Origin: an uncultured Sphingomonas sp.
Lineage (GTDB): Bacteria; Pseudomonadota; Alphaproteobacteria; Sphingomonadales; Sphingomonadaceae
Direction: 5' to 3'
NCBI RefSeq assembly: GCF_936927845.1
Contig: NZ_CAKZHV010000003.1
Location: 1-64,000, forward strand
Length of the DNA stretch: 64,000 bases
A program made the position numbers and the translations under genes. Below are positions 53,220-64,000 of the stretch, in pieces (within the stretch, counting starts at the first letter, position 1; each line of letters opens with the position of its first letter). The notes below the pieces were generated by a model. It saw only the letters and a program-made list of their open reading frames with translations. It had not been told where the DNA came from and did no database searches.

Positions 53220-54140
53220 TCACCCGACCTGGCCGAAGCACCAGCGCAGGATCGCTTTCTGCGCGTGGAGCCGGTTCTCCGCCTCCGCCCAGATCAGCGA
53301 CTGCGCGCCGTCGATCACCTCCGGCGTCACTTCCTCACCGCGGTGCGCGGGCAGGCAGTGGAGGAACTTCGCGTCCGGCTTCGCATGCGCCATCAGCGCG
53401 GCGTCGACCTGATACGGCATCATCGCGGCGAGCTTGGTCTCCGCCTGCGCCTGCCCCATCGAGATCCAGGTATCGGTGACGACGATGTCGGCGCCCTCGA
53501 CCGCCTCGCGAGGGTCCGCGACGACGCGCGCGCGTCCCGACGCGCGGGTGATCGCCTCCTCTTCGGGCTGGAATCCTTGCGGACAGGCGGCGACCACGTC
53601 GAAATGCATCAGCCCGGCGGCCTCCACGATCGAGGCGAGCACGTTGTTGCCGTCACCCAGCCACGCGACCTTGAGGCCGGGCAGCGACTTGCCGCTCTCG
53701 ATGATCGTCAACAGGTCCGCCATGATCTGGCACGGGTGCGACGCGTCGGTCAGACCGTTGATGACGGGGACGCTCGCGTAGCGCGCCATCTCCTCGACCT
53801 TGGCATGGTCGTCGGTGCGGATCATGATCGCGTCGACGTATCCCGAGAGCACGCGCGCGGTGTCGGCCACCGTCTCGCCGCGGCCGAGCTGCATCTGCCC
53901 CGCTTCCATCACGATCGACTGCCCGCCGAGCTGGCGGATCGCCATGTCGAACGACACGCGCGTGCGGGTCGAGTTCTTCTCGAAGATCATCGCGAGCACG
54001 CGTCCCGAGAGCGGCGCGTCGGCGTCGACCTTCCCCTTCGGCCAGCCGGCGCGCGCCTGCTTGCGGGTCAGTGCATCGTCAAGCATCGCCGCGATCGCGT
54101 CCGCGCCCGCATCGGACAGGTTCAGGAAAAGGCGCATCAT
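53220..54140 (-). CDS. argF: Ornithine carbamoyltransferase
   Basis: 306 residues from ATG 54140 (MMRLF; 54137 is also possible), with GGAGGATAAA immediately before it. It makes citrulline from ornithine and carbamoyl phosphate. Carbamoyl-phosphate motif STRTR (57-61), HPCQ in DASHPCQIMADL, and the ornithine-binding FLHCLPAHRGEE are intact. Its Shine-Dalgarno lies in the end of a large inverted repeat (54144-54269). Confidence 0.97.
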   Translation of the reverse strand: MMRLFLNLSDAGADAIAAMLDDALTRKQARAGWPKGKVDADAPLSGRVLAMIFEKNSTRTRVSFDMAIRQLGGQSIVMEAGQMQLGRGETVADTARVLSGYVDAIMIRTDDHAKVEEMARYASVPVINGLTDASHPCQIMADLLTIIESGKSLPGLKVAWLGDGNNVLASIVEAAGLMHFDVVAACPQGFQPEEEAITRASGRARVVADPREAVEGADIVVTDTWISMGQAQAETKLAAMMPYQVDAALMAHAKPDAKFLHCLPAHRGEEVTPEVIDGAQSLIWAEAENRLHAQKAILRWCFGQVG

Positions 54141-54143
54141 TTT

Positions 54144-54269
54144 ATCCTCCCCGCTGCGCGGGGAGGGGGACCAGCGAAGCTGGTGGAGGGGCATCGCCCC
54201 ACACGCACCGCCCGCAATCCCCCTCCACCATGCTGCGCATGGTCCCCCTCCCCGCGCAGCGGGGAGGAT
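54144..54269. repeat. Large nested inverted repeat between argF and argD
   Basis: Perfect 30-bp arms at 54144-54173 and 54240-54269, each with a smaller GC hairpin inside, plus an inner palindrome pair (GGTGGAGG-type) reading similarly in both directions. The arm next to argF includes the argF Shine-Dalgarno. Equivalent to two inverted copies of a roughly 60-bp dispersed element. Confidence 0.8.
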
Positions 54270-54275
54270 TTAAGG

Positions 54276-55502
54276 TCAATCGTCGGCAGCCGGCACGAAC
54301 ACGCGCGCGCCGTCGCTCAGCTTGCTGACGAACTCGTCGATATGAGCCTGCTCGATGATCAGCGGCGGCAGGATACGGACGACATTCTCGCCCGCCGACA
54401 CCAGCAACAGTCCGTGACGGTCGCGCAGATGCGCGACGAACTGCCGCGCGTCGGCCTCGGGCTTGAGCTTCACGCCCGTCATCAGCCCGATCCCGCGCAG
54501 GCCGGGCTCGAACAGGTGATCGTGGTTGGGGATCATCTGCTCGAGTGCCGAGCGCAACCGCTCGCCCATCGCGGTGACATGATCGAGGAACCCCTCGCCC
54601 TGGATCACACCCAGCACGGCCTCGCCCGCCGCCATCGCCAGCGGGTTGCCGCCATAGGTCGAGCCGTGGGTGCCGAACACCATCCCCTTCGCCGCTTCCG
54701 CGGTCGCGAGGCACGCGCCGAGCGGGAAACCGCCGCCGATGCCCTTGGCGACCGACATGATGTCGGGAGTGATGCCGTAATGCTCGTACGCCCACATCTT
54801 GCCCGTGCGCCCGTAGCCGCACTGCACCTCGTCGAGCACCAGCAGCAGGCCATGCTCGTCGGCCGCCTTGCGCAGCCCCTGGATGAACTCAGGGCTGGCC
54901 GCTGACACCCCGCCCTCGCCCTGGATCGTCTCCACCATGAACCCGGCGGTGTGGTCGTCGACGAGCGCGAGCGCCGCGTCCAGATCGTTGAACGCCGCGT
55001 AGGCGAAGCCCGGCAGCAGCGGCTCGAACCCGTCGCGCATCTTCGCCTGGTTGGTCGCCGAGATCGCGCCCATCGTGCGGCCGTGGAACGCGTTGTTGAA
55101 CGTGATCAGCGTGTGGCGCTCGGGATTGCCGTTCGCGAAATGATAGCGGCGCGCGGTCTTGATCGCGCACTCGACCGCCTCGGTGCCCGAATTGGTGAAG
55201 AACAACGTATCGGCGAACGACGCGTCGACCAGCTTTTGCGCGAACGCTTCGCCCTGTGGGCTGCCGTACAGGTTCGACACGTGCATCAGCGTTCCGGCCT
55301 GATCCGCGATCGCCTTCGTCAGCGCGGGGTGCGCGTGCCCGAGCGCGTTGACCGCGATCCCGCTCGCGAAGTCGAGATATTGCTCGCCGCGCTCGCCGTA
55401 GAGGTACACCCCCTCGCCTCGCACCGGTCGCACGTCGCACCGCGGGTAGACGGGCATCAATGCGGGGATCGTCGCGGACTCGGACGTCGCAGAAGCGGAC
55501 AC
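54276..55502 (-). CDS. argD: Acetylornithine/succinylornithine aminotransferase
   Basis: 408 residues from a GTG start with GAGGAG 8 nt upstream. PLP enzyme of arginine synthesis that transaminates N-acetylglutamate semialdehyde. FFTNSGTEAVECAIKTAR, LVLDEVQCGYGRTG and SVAKGIGGGFPLG, the last with the PLP lysine, are all present. It heads the argD-argF-hslO operon. Its leader holds an 8-bp hairpin at 55529-55549. Confidence 0.97.
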   Translation of the reverse strand: MSASATSESATIPALMPVYPRCDVRPVRGEGVYLYGERGEQYLDFASGIAVNALGHAHPALTKAIADQAGTLMHVSNLYGSPQGEAFAQKLVDASFADTLFFTNSGTEAVECAIKTARRYHFANGNPERHTLITFNNAFHGRTMGAISATNQAKMRDGFEPLLPGFAYAAFNDLDAALALVDDHTAGFMVETIQGEGGVSAASPEFIQGLRKAADEHGLLLVLDEVQCGYGRTGKMWAYEHYGITPDIMSVAKGIGGGFPLGACLATAEAAKGMVFGTHGSTYGGNPLAMAAGEAVLGVIQGEGFLDHVTAMGERLRSALEQMIPNHDHLFEPGLRGIGLMTGVKLKPEADARQFVAHLRDRHGLLLVSAGENVVRILPPLIIEQAHIDEFVSKLSDGARVFVPAADD

Positions 55503-55528
55503 GGGGCTTCTCCTCGTTCAAACAGCAA

Positions 55529-55549
55529 GGGCGACCAACACGGTCGCCC
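55529..55549 (-). promoter_or_regulatory. Hairpin in the argD leader
   Basis: GGGCGACC / GGTCGCCC inverted repeat with a 5-nt loop, about 26 nt upstream of the argD GTG on the minus strand and followed there by TTGCTGTTT. It could be an attenuator, an operator or a leftover terminator; position favours a leader element. Confidence 0.4.
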
Positions 55550-55656
55550 GGATGCGCCTGATACCGGGGTAGGCACGCGCGAATCAACCCGGCTCCACGT
55601 TGCGCCGCCGCTGTAGCACGTCTATAATACACCGCGAGTGAAGAAGGAGCCGTTCC

Positions 55657-56490
55657 ATGCCCAACAGTCCCTGGTCGCACATGCGCCGCGACGGCGTTGC
55701 CGACGACGTCGATTTCGAGATCAAGGGGCAGGAGCTGCAATTCGTCGAGATCGAGCTCGACCCCGGTGAGAGTGCGGTCGCGGAGGCCGGCGCGATGGTG
55801 TGGAAGGACGCGAGCATCGCGATGACCACCGTGTTCGGCGACGGCAGCTCGTCGGGCTCGGGCGGCGGCTTCATGGGCGCGCTGCTGGGTGCTGGCAAGC
55901 GGCTGGTGACGGGCGAGAGCCTGTTCACCACCGTGTTCACGCATCAGGGATCGGGCAAGGCGCGCGTCGCCTTCGCCTCGCCGACGCCGGGCTCGATCCT
56001 GCCGCTGCGCCTCGCCGATCTGGGCGGCACGTTGATCTGCCAGAAGGACAGCTTCCTCGCCGCCGCCAAGGGCGTGCAGATCGGCGTCGCATTCCAGCGC
56101 CGCGTGATGACCGGGCTGTTCGGCGGCGAAGGGTTCGTGATGCAGCGATTGGACGGCGACGGCTGGGTGTTCGTGCAGATGGGCGGCACCGTCGTGCAGC
56201 GCGAGTTGCGCGCGGGCGACGAACTCCACGTCGATACCGGCTGCCTCGCTGCCTACACGCCGTCGGTCGACTTCGATCTCGTAACGGTCGGCGGCGTGCG
56301 CACGATGTTCACCGGCGGCGAGGGCGCATTCTTCGCGCGGCTGCGCGGCCCCGGCACCGTGTGGATCCAGTCGCTGCCGTTCGCGCGATTGGCCGGGCGG
56401 ATGCTCCAGGCCGCGAGCGGGCGCGGCGGCAACCGCGGCGAGGGATCGGTGCTCGGCGGGCTGGGCGACTGGGTCGGCGGCAACGACTGA
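55657..56490 (+). CDS. AIM24 / TIGR00266 family protein
   Basis: 277 residues of the TIGR00266 family (AIM24-like beta barrel). The start DFEIKGQELQFVEIELDPGESAVAEAGAMVW in two blocks, GGEGFVMQRLDGDG and a repeated Gly-rich C-terminus are typical. Function of the family is unknown; members are cytoplasmic or membrane-associated. AAGGAG precedes the ATG. Divergent from argD, with about 150 bp between. Confidence 0.88.
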   Translation: MPNSPWSHMRRDGVADDVDFEIKGQELQFVEIELDPGESAVAEAGAMVWKDASIAMTTVFGDGSSSGSGGGFMGALLGAGKRLVTGESLFTTVFTHQGSGKARVAFASPTPGSILPLRLADLGGTLICQKDSFLAAAKGVQIGVAFQRRVMTGLFGGEGFVMQRLDGDGWVFVQMGGTVVQRELRAGDELHVDTGCLAAYTPSVDFDLVTVGGVRTMFTGGEGAFFARLRGPGTVWIQSLPFARLAGRMLQAASGRGGNRGEGSVLGGLGDWVGGND

Positions 56491-56501
56491 CGCCTGCACA
56501 C

Positions 56502-56538
56502 CGTCACCCCGGACTTGATCCGGGGTCCCGCTTCTTCT
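56502..56538 (+). repeat. Dispersed intergenic repeat, single forward copy (copy E)
   Basis: One copy of the unit with core CCCCGGACTTGATCCGGGG and a CTTCTTC end, between the convergent AIM24-like and TolA-like genes. No inverted partner seen here. Confidence 0.75.
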
Positions 56539-56568
56539 CGCGCCCGATCCGACGCGTAGGCGCCGACC

Positions 56569-57105
56569 TCACCGCGCCTCGCGCCAAGCAGCAAGCCCCG
56601 CATCATACTCCTCCTGCGCGCGGCGACTGGTGCGTTCTAGGTCGGCGAGCGCCTGCTCGTGCCGCTCGGTCGCGTCGCGCCGCTCACGGTCGAGCGCAGC
56701 CTGCCGCGCGGCCAGCTCGCGCTGAACCTTGCGCCAATCGCGCTCGGCGGCGTCGATCGCCTCGTGCGCGGCGTCGAGCGCGTTGCGCGATGGTTTCGGC
56801 GCAGGCTCCGCCACCGGCTCGGCCTTGGCCGCTCGCACCTTAGGCGTCCGCTTCGGCTTTGGTGCGTCGGCCGGCAGCGCCGCGAACTGCTCCGCCGCGC
56901 TGCCGCGCGACCGCTTGATCACCTCGCCAGGGTGCGCCAGCGGCTCTTTCATCAACGCCGGATCGGTCACCTCCTCCGCCGCGCCACGCGCGAACAGGTC
57001 CCGCTCCGCGCCCCAGGCGGCGAGCGCGGCTTTGCGGCTTGGCGCGGCGACATAGGCGTCGTGGAAGCCCGCGGCGGTGCGGAACACCTTCAGCTTGCGT
57101 GGCAT
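56569..57105 (-). CDS. TolA-like hypothetical protein
   Basis: 178 residues from MPRKLKVFRTAAGFHDAYVAAPS. The N-terminal 70 residues form a conserved small domain with AALAAWGAERDLFARG; the C-terminal half is an Ala/Glu/Arg-rich coiled coil. Sphingomonad homologues are often labelled envelope biogenesis TolA-like, though there is no membrane anchor here. Function unknown. GGGAGG lies upstream of the ATG at 57105; an earlier in-frame ATG (57183) is less likely. Confidence 0.75.
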   Translation of the reverse strand: MPRKLKVFRTAAGFHDAYVAAPSRKAALAAWGAERDLFARGAAEEVTDPALMKEPLAHPGEVIKRSRGSAAEQFAALPADAPKPKRTPKVRAAKAEPVAEPAPKPSRNALDAAHEAIDAAERDWRKVQRELAARQAALDRERRDATERHEQALADLERTSRRAQEEYDAGLAAWREAR

Positions 57106-57307
57106 CGTGTCCGCTCCCTCCCCGGTTCGCGCGCCACAACGCGGGTAGAAACAAAAAGGCGCACACCCTCCCCCTTTTCGCACTCGCGATGCGCTGCTAT
57201 CGCCCGCGGCGACCTTATATTCAGGCCAACCATCAGGCTATCGTCGGCGCCCGCGCGGGTCTCCCCCGCCTTCCCGAGCCCGCCGGTGCAACAGCAAAGG
57301 ACGCCCC

Positions 57308-59995
<2,688 letters not shown>

Positions 59996-60064
59996 CCGGC
60001 GGTGAGGATTGAGTGACAAGGGAGCCCGCTTCGCGCCGAGCGATGCGGGCTTCTTCGTATCTAC

Positions 60065-60101
60065 CCGTCATCCCGGTCTTGAGCCGGGATCGCGCTTCTT
60101 C
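60065..60101 (+). repeat. Dispersed intergenic repeat, single forward copy (copy F)
   Basis: One copy of the unit with a GTCATCCCGG... border and CTTCTTC end, between acnA and the antitoxin gene. Same family as the other five loci. Confidence 0.7.
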
Positions 60102-60121
60102 CCTCCTTCGACGCACCGTTG

Positions 60122-60147
60122 AAGGTAAGGCATTTTTGCCTTACCTT
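60122..60147 (+). promoter_or_regulatory. Operator-like palindrome before the toxin-antitoxin pair
   Basis: Perfect 11-bp inverted repeat AAGGTAAGGCA / TGCCTTACCTT with a TTTT spacer, 7 bp before the antitoxin ATG. AbrB-type antitoxins usually bind such a palindrome and repress their own operon, which is the inferred role. Confidence 0.65.
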
Positions 60148-60153
60148 GTCGCC

Positions 60154-60417
60154 ATGACCACGCTGACGATCACCGCCAAGGGCCAGATCACGCTCAAGAA
60201 GGAGCTGTTGCAGCACCTCGCGCTCCACCCAGGCGACAAGGTGGAGGTAACGCCCGCACCCGGCGGTCGCCTGACGCTAACGGCGCAGCGGCGCGCACGT
60301 ACCGGACGGATGGAGGACGCGTTCGGCATACTTCACCGGCCCGGCCAGAAGGCGCTGTCGATTGAAGAGATGAACGAGGCGATCGCGCGCGCCTGGGCCG
60401 GGGAAGTCGAGCCGTGA
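60154..60417 (+). CDS. AbrB/MazE-type antitoxin
   Basis: 87 residues from ATG 60154. The N-terminal SpoVT/AbrB fold (TLTITAKGQITLKKELLQHL) is a swapped-hairpin DNA-binding domain; the C-terminal part with AFGILHRPGQKALSIEEMNEAI would wrap the toxin. It precedes a PIN-domain gene and overlaps its GTG (GTGA). This is a standard VapBC-like pair, with the antitoxin binding the palindrome at 60122-60147. Confidence 0.85.
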   Translation: MTTLTITAKGQITLKKELLQHLALHPGDKVEVTPAPGGRLTLTAQRRARTGRMEDAFGILHRPGQKALSIEEMNEAIARAWAGEVEP

Positions 60418-60812
60418 AGATCACGGCGGACACCAACGTCCTCCTCCGTGCGCTCACCGCCGACGATCAGGTGCAATCCGCCTTGGCCATGCACACCTTG
60501 TCGCAGGCGACGCTCGTTGCGCTCCCGATTGTAGCACTCGCCGAGACTGTGTGGGTGCTCAGGCGAGTCCACAAGTGGAGTGGCGCGCGGATCGCCGCCG
60601 CGCTGCGCCTCCTGCTGGATGATCCACGCGTGCAGGTCGACTGGCCGGCGGTCGAGGCAGGCCTGGCGCTGCTAGAGCGCGGCGGCGACTTCGCCGACGC
60701 GGTGATCGAAGCGGACGGGCGTCGCCTCGGCGCGGAAATGCTCGTCACCTTCGACGAACAGGCCGCGCGGCTGCTCATCGACGCGGGCGCCGCCGTGACG
60801 CGCCCGATTTAG
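60414..60812 (+). CDS. PIN-domain toxin (VapC-like)
   Basis: 132 residues from a GTG. PIN endoribonuclease: first acidic residue Asp6 in TADTNVLL, Glu44 in ALAETVWVL and further Asp residues in GGDFADAVIEADGRRLG and VTFDEQAARL. The full acidic set is present, so the toxin is likely intact. VapC toxins cleave tRNA or rRNA; target here unknown. The stop overlaps the convergent permease stop by three bases. Confidence 0.87.
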   Translation: MKITADTNVLLRALTADDQVQSALAMHTLSQATLVALPIVALAETVWVLRRVHKWSGARIAAALRLLLDDPRVQVDWPAVEAGLALLERGGDFADAVIEADGRRLGAEMLVTFDEQAARLLIDAGAAVTRPI

Positions 60813-62218
60813 CCGAGCATCGCACTCGCGCGGCGACGGCCCCAGGCGAAATAGAGCACCAGCCCGGCAGCGTTCCACAACACGAAGTATAGCTGCGTCC
60901 GGCTCGGCAGGCTGGAGAACAGGTACAGGCAGCCGAGCACGCCGACGATCCCGACGGGCCACGCCGCGGGGGTGCGGAAGGTGCGCGGCGCATCGGGCGC
61001 ACGCCTGCGCATCACCAGCATCGCCACGCACACCGCGATGAACGCCGCGAGCGTGCCCGCATTCGCCAGCGCCGCGATCGCGTCGATCGGCATCACGCCC
61101 GCGATGATCGCGACCAGCACCGCGGTCATCACCGTGATCCTGACCGGCGTCCCACGCGACGATACCTTGGCGAGCGCCTGCGGCAGCAACCCGTCGCGCG
61201 CCATCACGAAGAAGATGCGGCTCTGCCCGAACAGGAACCCGAGCAGCACCGTCGGCAGCGCGATCACCGCGCTGACCGCCAGGAACGTCGCGAACCCCGG
61301 TTGCCCGATTCCGCGCAGGATCAGCGCGAGCGGTTCGGGCGAGTCGGCGAAGCGCGTGAACGACAGCGCACCGACGGCGGCGACCGCTACAGCCATGTAG
61401 ATCACCACGCACGCCACCATCGATCCGACGATGCCGATCGCGAGATCACGCCCGGGGTTCTTCGTCTCCTCAGCCGCGGTCGAGATCGCGTCGAAGCCGT
61501 AGAAGGCGAAGAAGATGATCGCCGCCGCCGCCATCACGCCGCGCTCCACCCCGTCCGCCGACACCGACTTGGCAAAGCCGAACGGCATGAACGGTTGCAG
61601 GTTCGCGCCGTCGAAATGCGGCAGCGCAACCGCGACGAACACTGCGAGCGCGATCAGCTTGACGACCACCAGCACTGCGTTCAGCGTCGCGCTCTCCTTC
61701 GTGCCCAGGCTGAGCAACCCTGCGACCACCGCGATGATGAAGATCGCGGGCACGTTGACAACGCCACCTAGTTCCGGCCCCTGCGTCAGCGCGACCGGGA
61801 AGCCGAGCGGCGTCAGCAGCGGCGCGGCATAGCCCGACCAGCCGACCGCGACCGTCGACACGACCAGCGAATATTCGAGGATCAGCGACCAGCCGATCAC
61901 CCAGGCGATCACCTCCCCCAGCACGACGTAGCTGTAGGTGTACGCGCTGCCCGAGGTCGGGATCATCGTCGCCATTTCGGCGTAGGCGAGCGCGGCGCAG
62001 GCACAGATCGCGCCCGCGATCACGAAGCTCAGGATCACCGACGGCCCCGCGCGATCCGCGCCGACGCCGATCAGCGTCAGGATACCGGTGCCGACGATCG
62101 CCCCGACGCCCAGCGCGACCAGATGCGGCCACGACAAGGTCCGCGCGAGCGCGTGGCCGTGCGCGTCGGGCGCGGGCGGCGCCATCGGTTTGCGGCGGAA
62201 AAGACTGGACACTGGCAA
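60809..62218 (-). CDS. APC-family amino-acid permease (cationic type)
   Basis: 469 residues, about 12 membrane helices, from a TTG (62218); GTG 62212 or ATG 62185 are alternatives. Conserved loops GVGAIVGTGILTLIG, AEMATMIPTSGSAYTY and EETKNPGRDLA match the paralogue at 17572-19125. Likely imports amino acids. No sensor or dedicated regulator sits nearby. Confidence 0.9.
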   Translation of the reverse strand: MPVSSLFRRKPMAPPAPDAHGHALARTLSWPHLVALGVGAIVGTGILTLIGVGADRAGPSVILSFVIAGAICACAALAYAEMATMIPTSGSAYTYSYVVLGEVIAWVIGWSLILEYSLVVSTVAVGWSGYAAPLLTPLGFPVALTQGPELGGVVNVPAIFIIAVVAGLLSLGTKESATLNAVLVVVKLIALAVFVAVALPHFDGANLQPFMPFGFAKSVSADGVERGVMAAAAIIFFAFYGFDAISTAAEETKNPGRDLAIGIVGSMVACVVIYMAVAVAAVGALSFTRFADSPEPLALILRGIGQPGFATFLAVSAVIALPTVLLGFLFGQSRIFFVMARDGLLPQALAKVSSRGTPVRITVMTAVLVAIIAGVMPIDAIAALANAGTLAAFIAVCVAMLVMRRRAPDAPRTFRTPAAWPVGIVGVLGCLYLFSSLPSRTQLYFVLWNAAGLVLYFAWGRRRASAMLG

Positions 62219-62314
62219 CCCCCGTTCGTGTTTGCGGGGGATCGTATCAGATGCGACTGCCGGCGAAAGGCCCGCCGCGACGAAAGCGGCGGGATCAGCC
62301 CCGCACGATCACCG

Positions 62315-62650
62315 CTACTTCGCGAGTTCGCGTGTCTTGTACCCGAAGACGCCGCCGCGCGTGCTGACGCTCACGCCGGCCATGCCGCCGCCCACCAGGA
62401 ACGGGCTCAGATCGTCGATCGGCGTGGTGCGATGCAGCATCGCCTCACGCTCGAACGGCACGTCATCGACGCGGTTCTCGTTGTTGCCGCCGACAAACGG
62501 CACGCGGAAGCGATCCGCCCGCCGCCGTCCGCACACCGTGACGTCGGTGGCATTGGGATCGATGACACAGCGATGCTCGGCCGCGGTGCGGGCACGATAG
62601 GTTGCCATCGCGTCATCGGCACCGGCGAGCAGCAGCAGGAGCGGTATCAT
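62315..62650 (-). CDS. Small exported hypothetical protein
   Basis: 111 residues. A short N-terminal hydrophobic segment (IPLLLLLAGADDAMA) may be a signal peptide. Mature part has two Cys (AEHRCVIDPNATDVTVCGRRRADRF) and ends GGGMAGVSVSTRGGVFGYK. Similar sphingomonad proteins share the CVIDPN..VTVCG and RRADR-RVPF pattern; function unknown. Starts at ATG 62650 without a good Shine-Dalgarno. Confidence 0.65.
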   Translation of the reverse strand: MIPLLLLLAGADDAMATYRARTAAEHRCVIDPNATDVTVCGRRRADRFRVPFVGGNNENRVDDVPFEREAMLHRTTPIDDLSPFLVGGGMAGVSVSTRGGVFGYKTRELAK

Positions 62651-62755
62651 GACACGGGATGATGCGCCCGGCGCCGCGGTCCGGCAAGTGGGGGTGGAAG
62701 GAATGACGGGCCAATTGCCGACCCATCCGGCCCCGACCCGTCGGCCTTCGACCTG

Positions 62756-63187
62756 TCAGGCACTGATCTTGGCGACGCCCAGCCGCGGCAGGTCGATCGC
62801 CGGGCAGCGGTCCATCACCACCTTGAGCCCGGCGGCTTCCGCACGCGCCGCGGCACGCTGGTCGATCACACCCAATTGCATCCAGATCGACTTGGCACCG
62901 ATCGCGATCGCCTGATCGACCACCTCGCCGACCGCATCGGAGCGGCGAAAGACGTCGACCATGTCGATCGGATCGCCGAGCTGTCCGAGCTCGCGAAAGA
63001 CATATTCGCCGTGGACGTGCTCGCCGGTGATCTGCGGATTGACGGGTATCGTGCGATACCCATGGTCCTGCAGCGTCTTCATGACACGGTACGACGGGCG
63101 ATCGGGGCGATCGGACGCGCCGACCACCGCGATCGTGCGCGTTTCCTCCAGCAGGGCCTTGATGTCGGCGTCACTCGTCAGCGGCAT
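62756..63187 (-). CDS. CoA-binding domain protein
   Basis: 143 residues from ATG 63187 preceded by AAGGAG. Rossmann-like CoA-binding fold: TIAVVGASDRPDRPSYRVM, HGYRTIPVNP, and MQLGVIDQRAAARAEAAGLKVVMDRCP. Related to YccU and the CoA-binding part of succinyl-CoA synthetases. Role unknown; cytoplasmic. Close to and upstream-adjacent to the Mrp-like gene end, with about 40 bp between. Confidence 0.9.
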   Translation of the reverse strand: MPLTSDADIKALLEETRTIAVVGASDRPDRPSYRVMKTLQDHGYRTIPVNPQITGEHVHGEYVFRELGQLGDPIDMVDVFRRSDAVGEVVDQAIAIGAKSIWMQLGVIDQRAAARAEAAGLKVVMDRCPAIDLPRLGVAKISA

Positions 63188-63228
63188 GAGCAAACTCCTT
63201 CTTTCCGGGGGAACGCCCCGCCTCCGCC

Positions 63229-64000
<772 letters not shown>

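Overview
The window is high-GC, gene-dense chromosomal DNA of an alphaproteobacterium, most likely a sphingomonad (Sphingomonas or a close relative). The inference rests on gene content: alpha-type SspB with a ClpX-binding tail, GapR/DUF2312, an NDUFS4-like complex I accessory protein, PtsP with a GAF domain, CYP153, DUF3667 and DUF1244 proteins, and typical sphingomonad lipoproteins. I saw no rRNA, tRNA, CRISPR array, insertion sequence, phage gene or integrase. No gene-free stretch exceeds about 260 bp. GTG and TTG starts and ATGA/GTGA overlaps are common, so much of the window is translationally coupled operons.

Layout. 1-5.1 kb: 5'-truncated uracil-DNA glycosylase-like gene, family 2 glycosyltransferase, metallophosphoesterase, glutamine amidotransferase, and a cupin-SDR pair. 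5.1-11.4 kb: pncB, a stress-type SDR divergent from manganese catalase, a UbiB-type kinase, a DUF5694 protein, and two tiny coupled glycine-rich membrane proteins. 11.5-17.5 kb: fumC and sspB divergent from a histidine operon hisB-hisH-hisA-(small membrane ORF)-hisF-(small membrane ORF)-hisE-HIT. 17.5-22.5 kb: amino-acid permease with a strong terminator, mscL, then a LemA-TPM-TPM-Nudix operon. 22.5-26.3 kb (minus): pfkB kinase-hrpB-NDUFS4-like. 26.5-32.6 kb: EI24 protein, lipoprotein, ABC exporter, CYP153 P450, DUF3667, glycine-zipper protein. 32.6-40.5 kb (minus): small membrane protein, ptsP, rodZ-like, cpoB, tilS, ftsH. 40.6-45 kb: secreted protein, then yebC-ruvC-ruvA-HAD-ruvB. 45-50.5 kb: HerA-like ATPase, GapR, amidohydrolase, DUF1244, pyruvate kinase. 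50.6-55.5 kb (minus): argD-argF-hslO, then queC and queE. 55.6-64 kb: AIM24-like protein, TolA-like protein, aconitase, a toxin-antitoxin pair, a second permease, a small secreted protein, a CoA-binding protein and a 5'-truncated Mrp ATPase.

Most genes are housekeeping: histidine, arginine, NAD and queuosine synthesis, central carbon metabolism, envelope maintenance, proteolysis and recombination. The less ordinary content is mostly non-coding. It includes an abutting four-hairpin region beside a CtrA-like box between hslO and queC; a 30-bp inverted repeat whose end contains the argF Shine-Dalgarno; a dispersed palindromic repeat at six intergenic loci; and a perfect operator-like palindrome before the toxin-antitoxin pair. 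Small uncharacterised membrane proteins embedded in the his operon and a HAD hydrolase between ruvA and ruvB are the main coding oddities. I found no clear new defence or mobile system.
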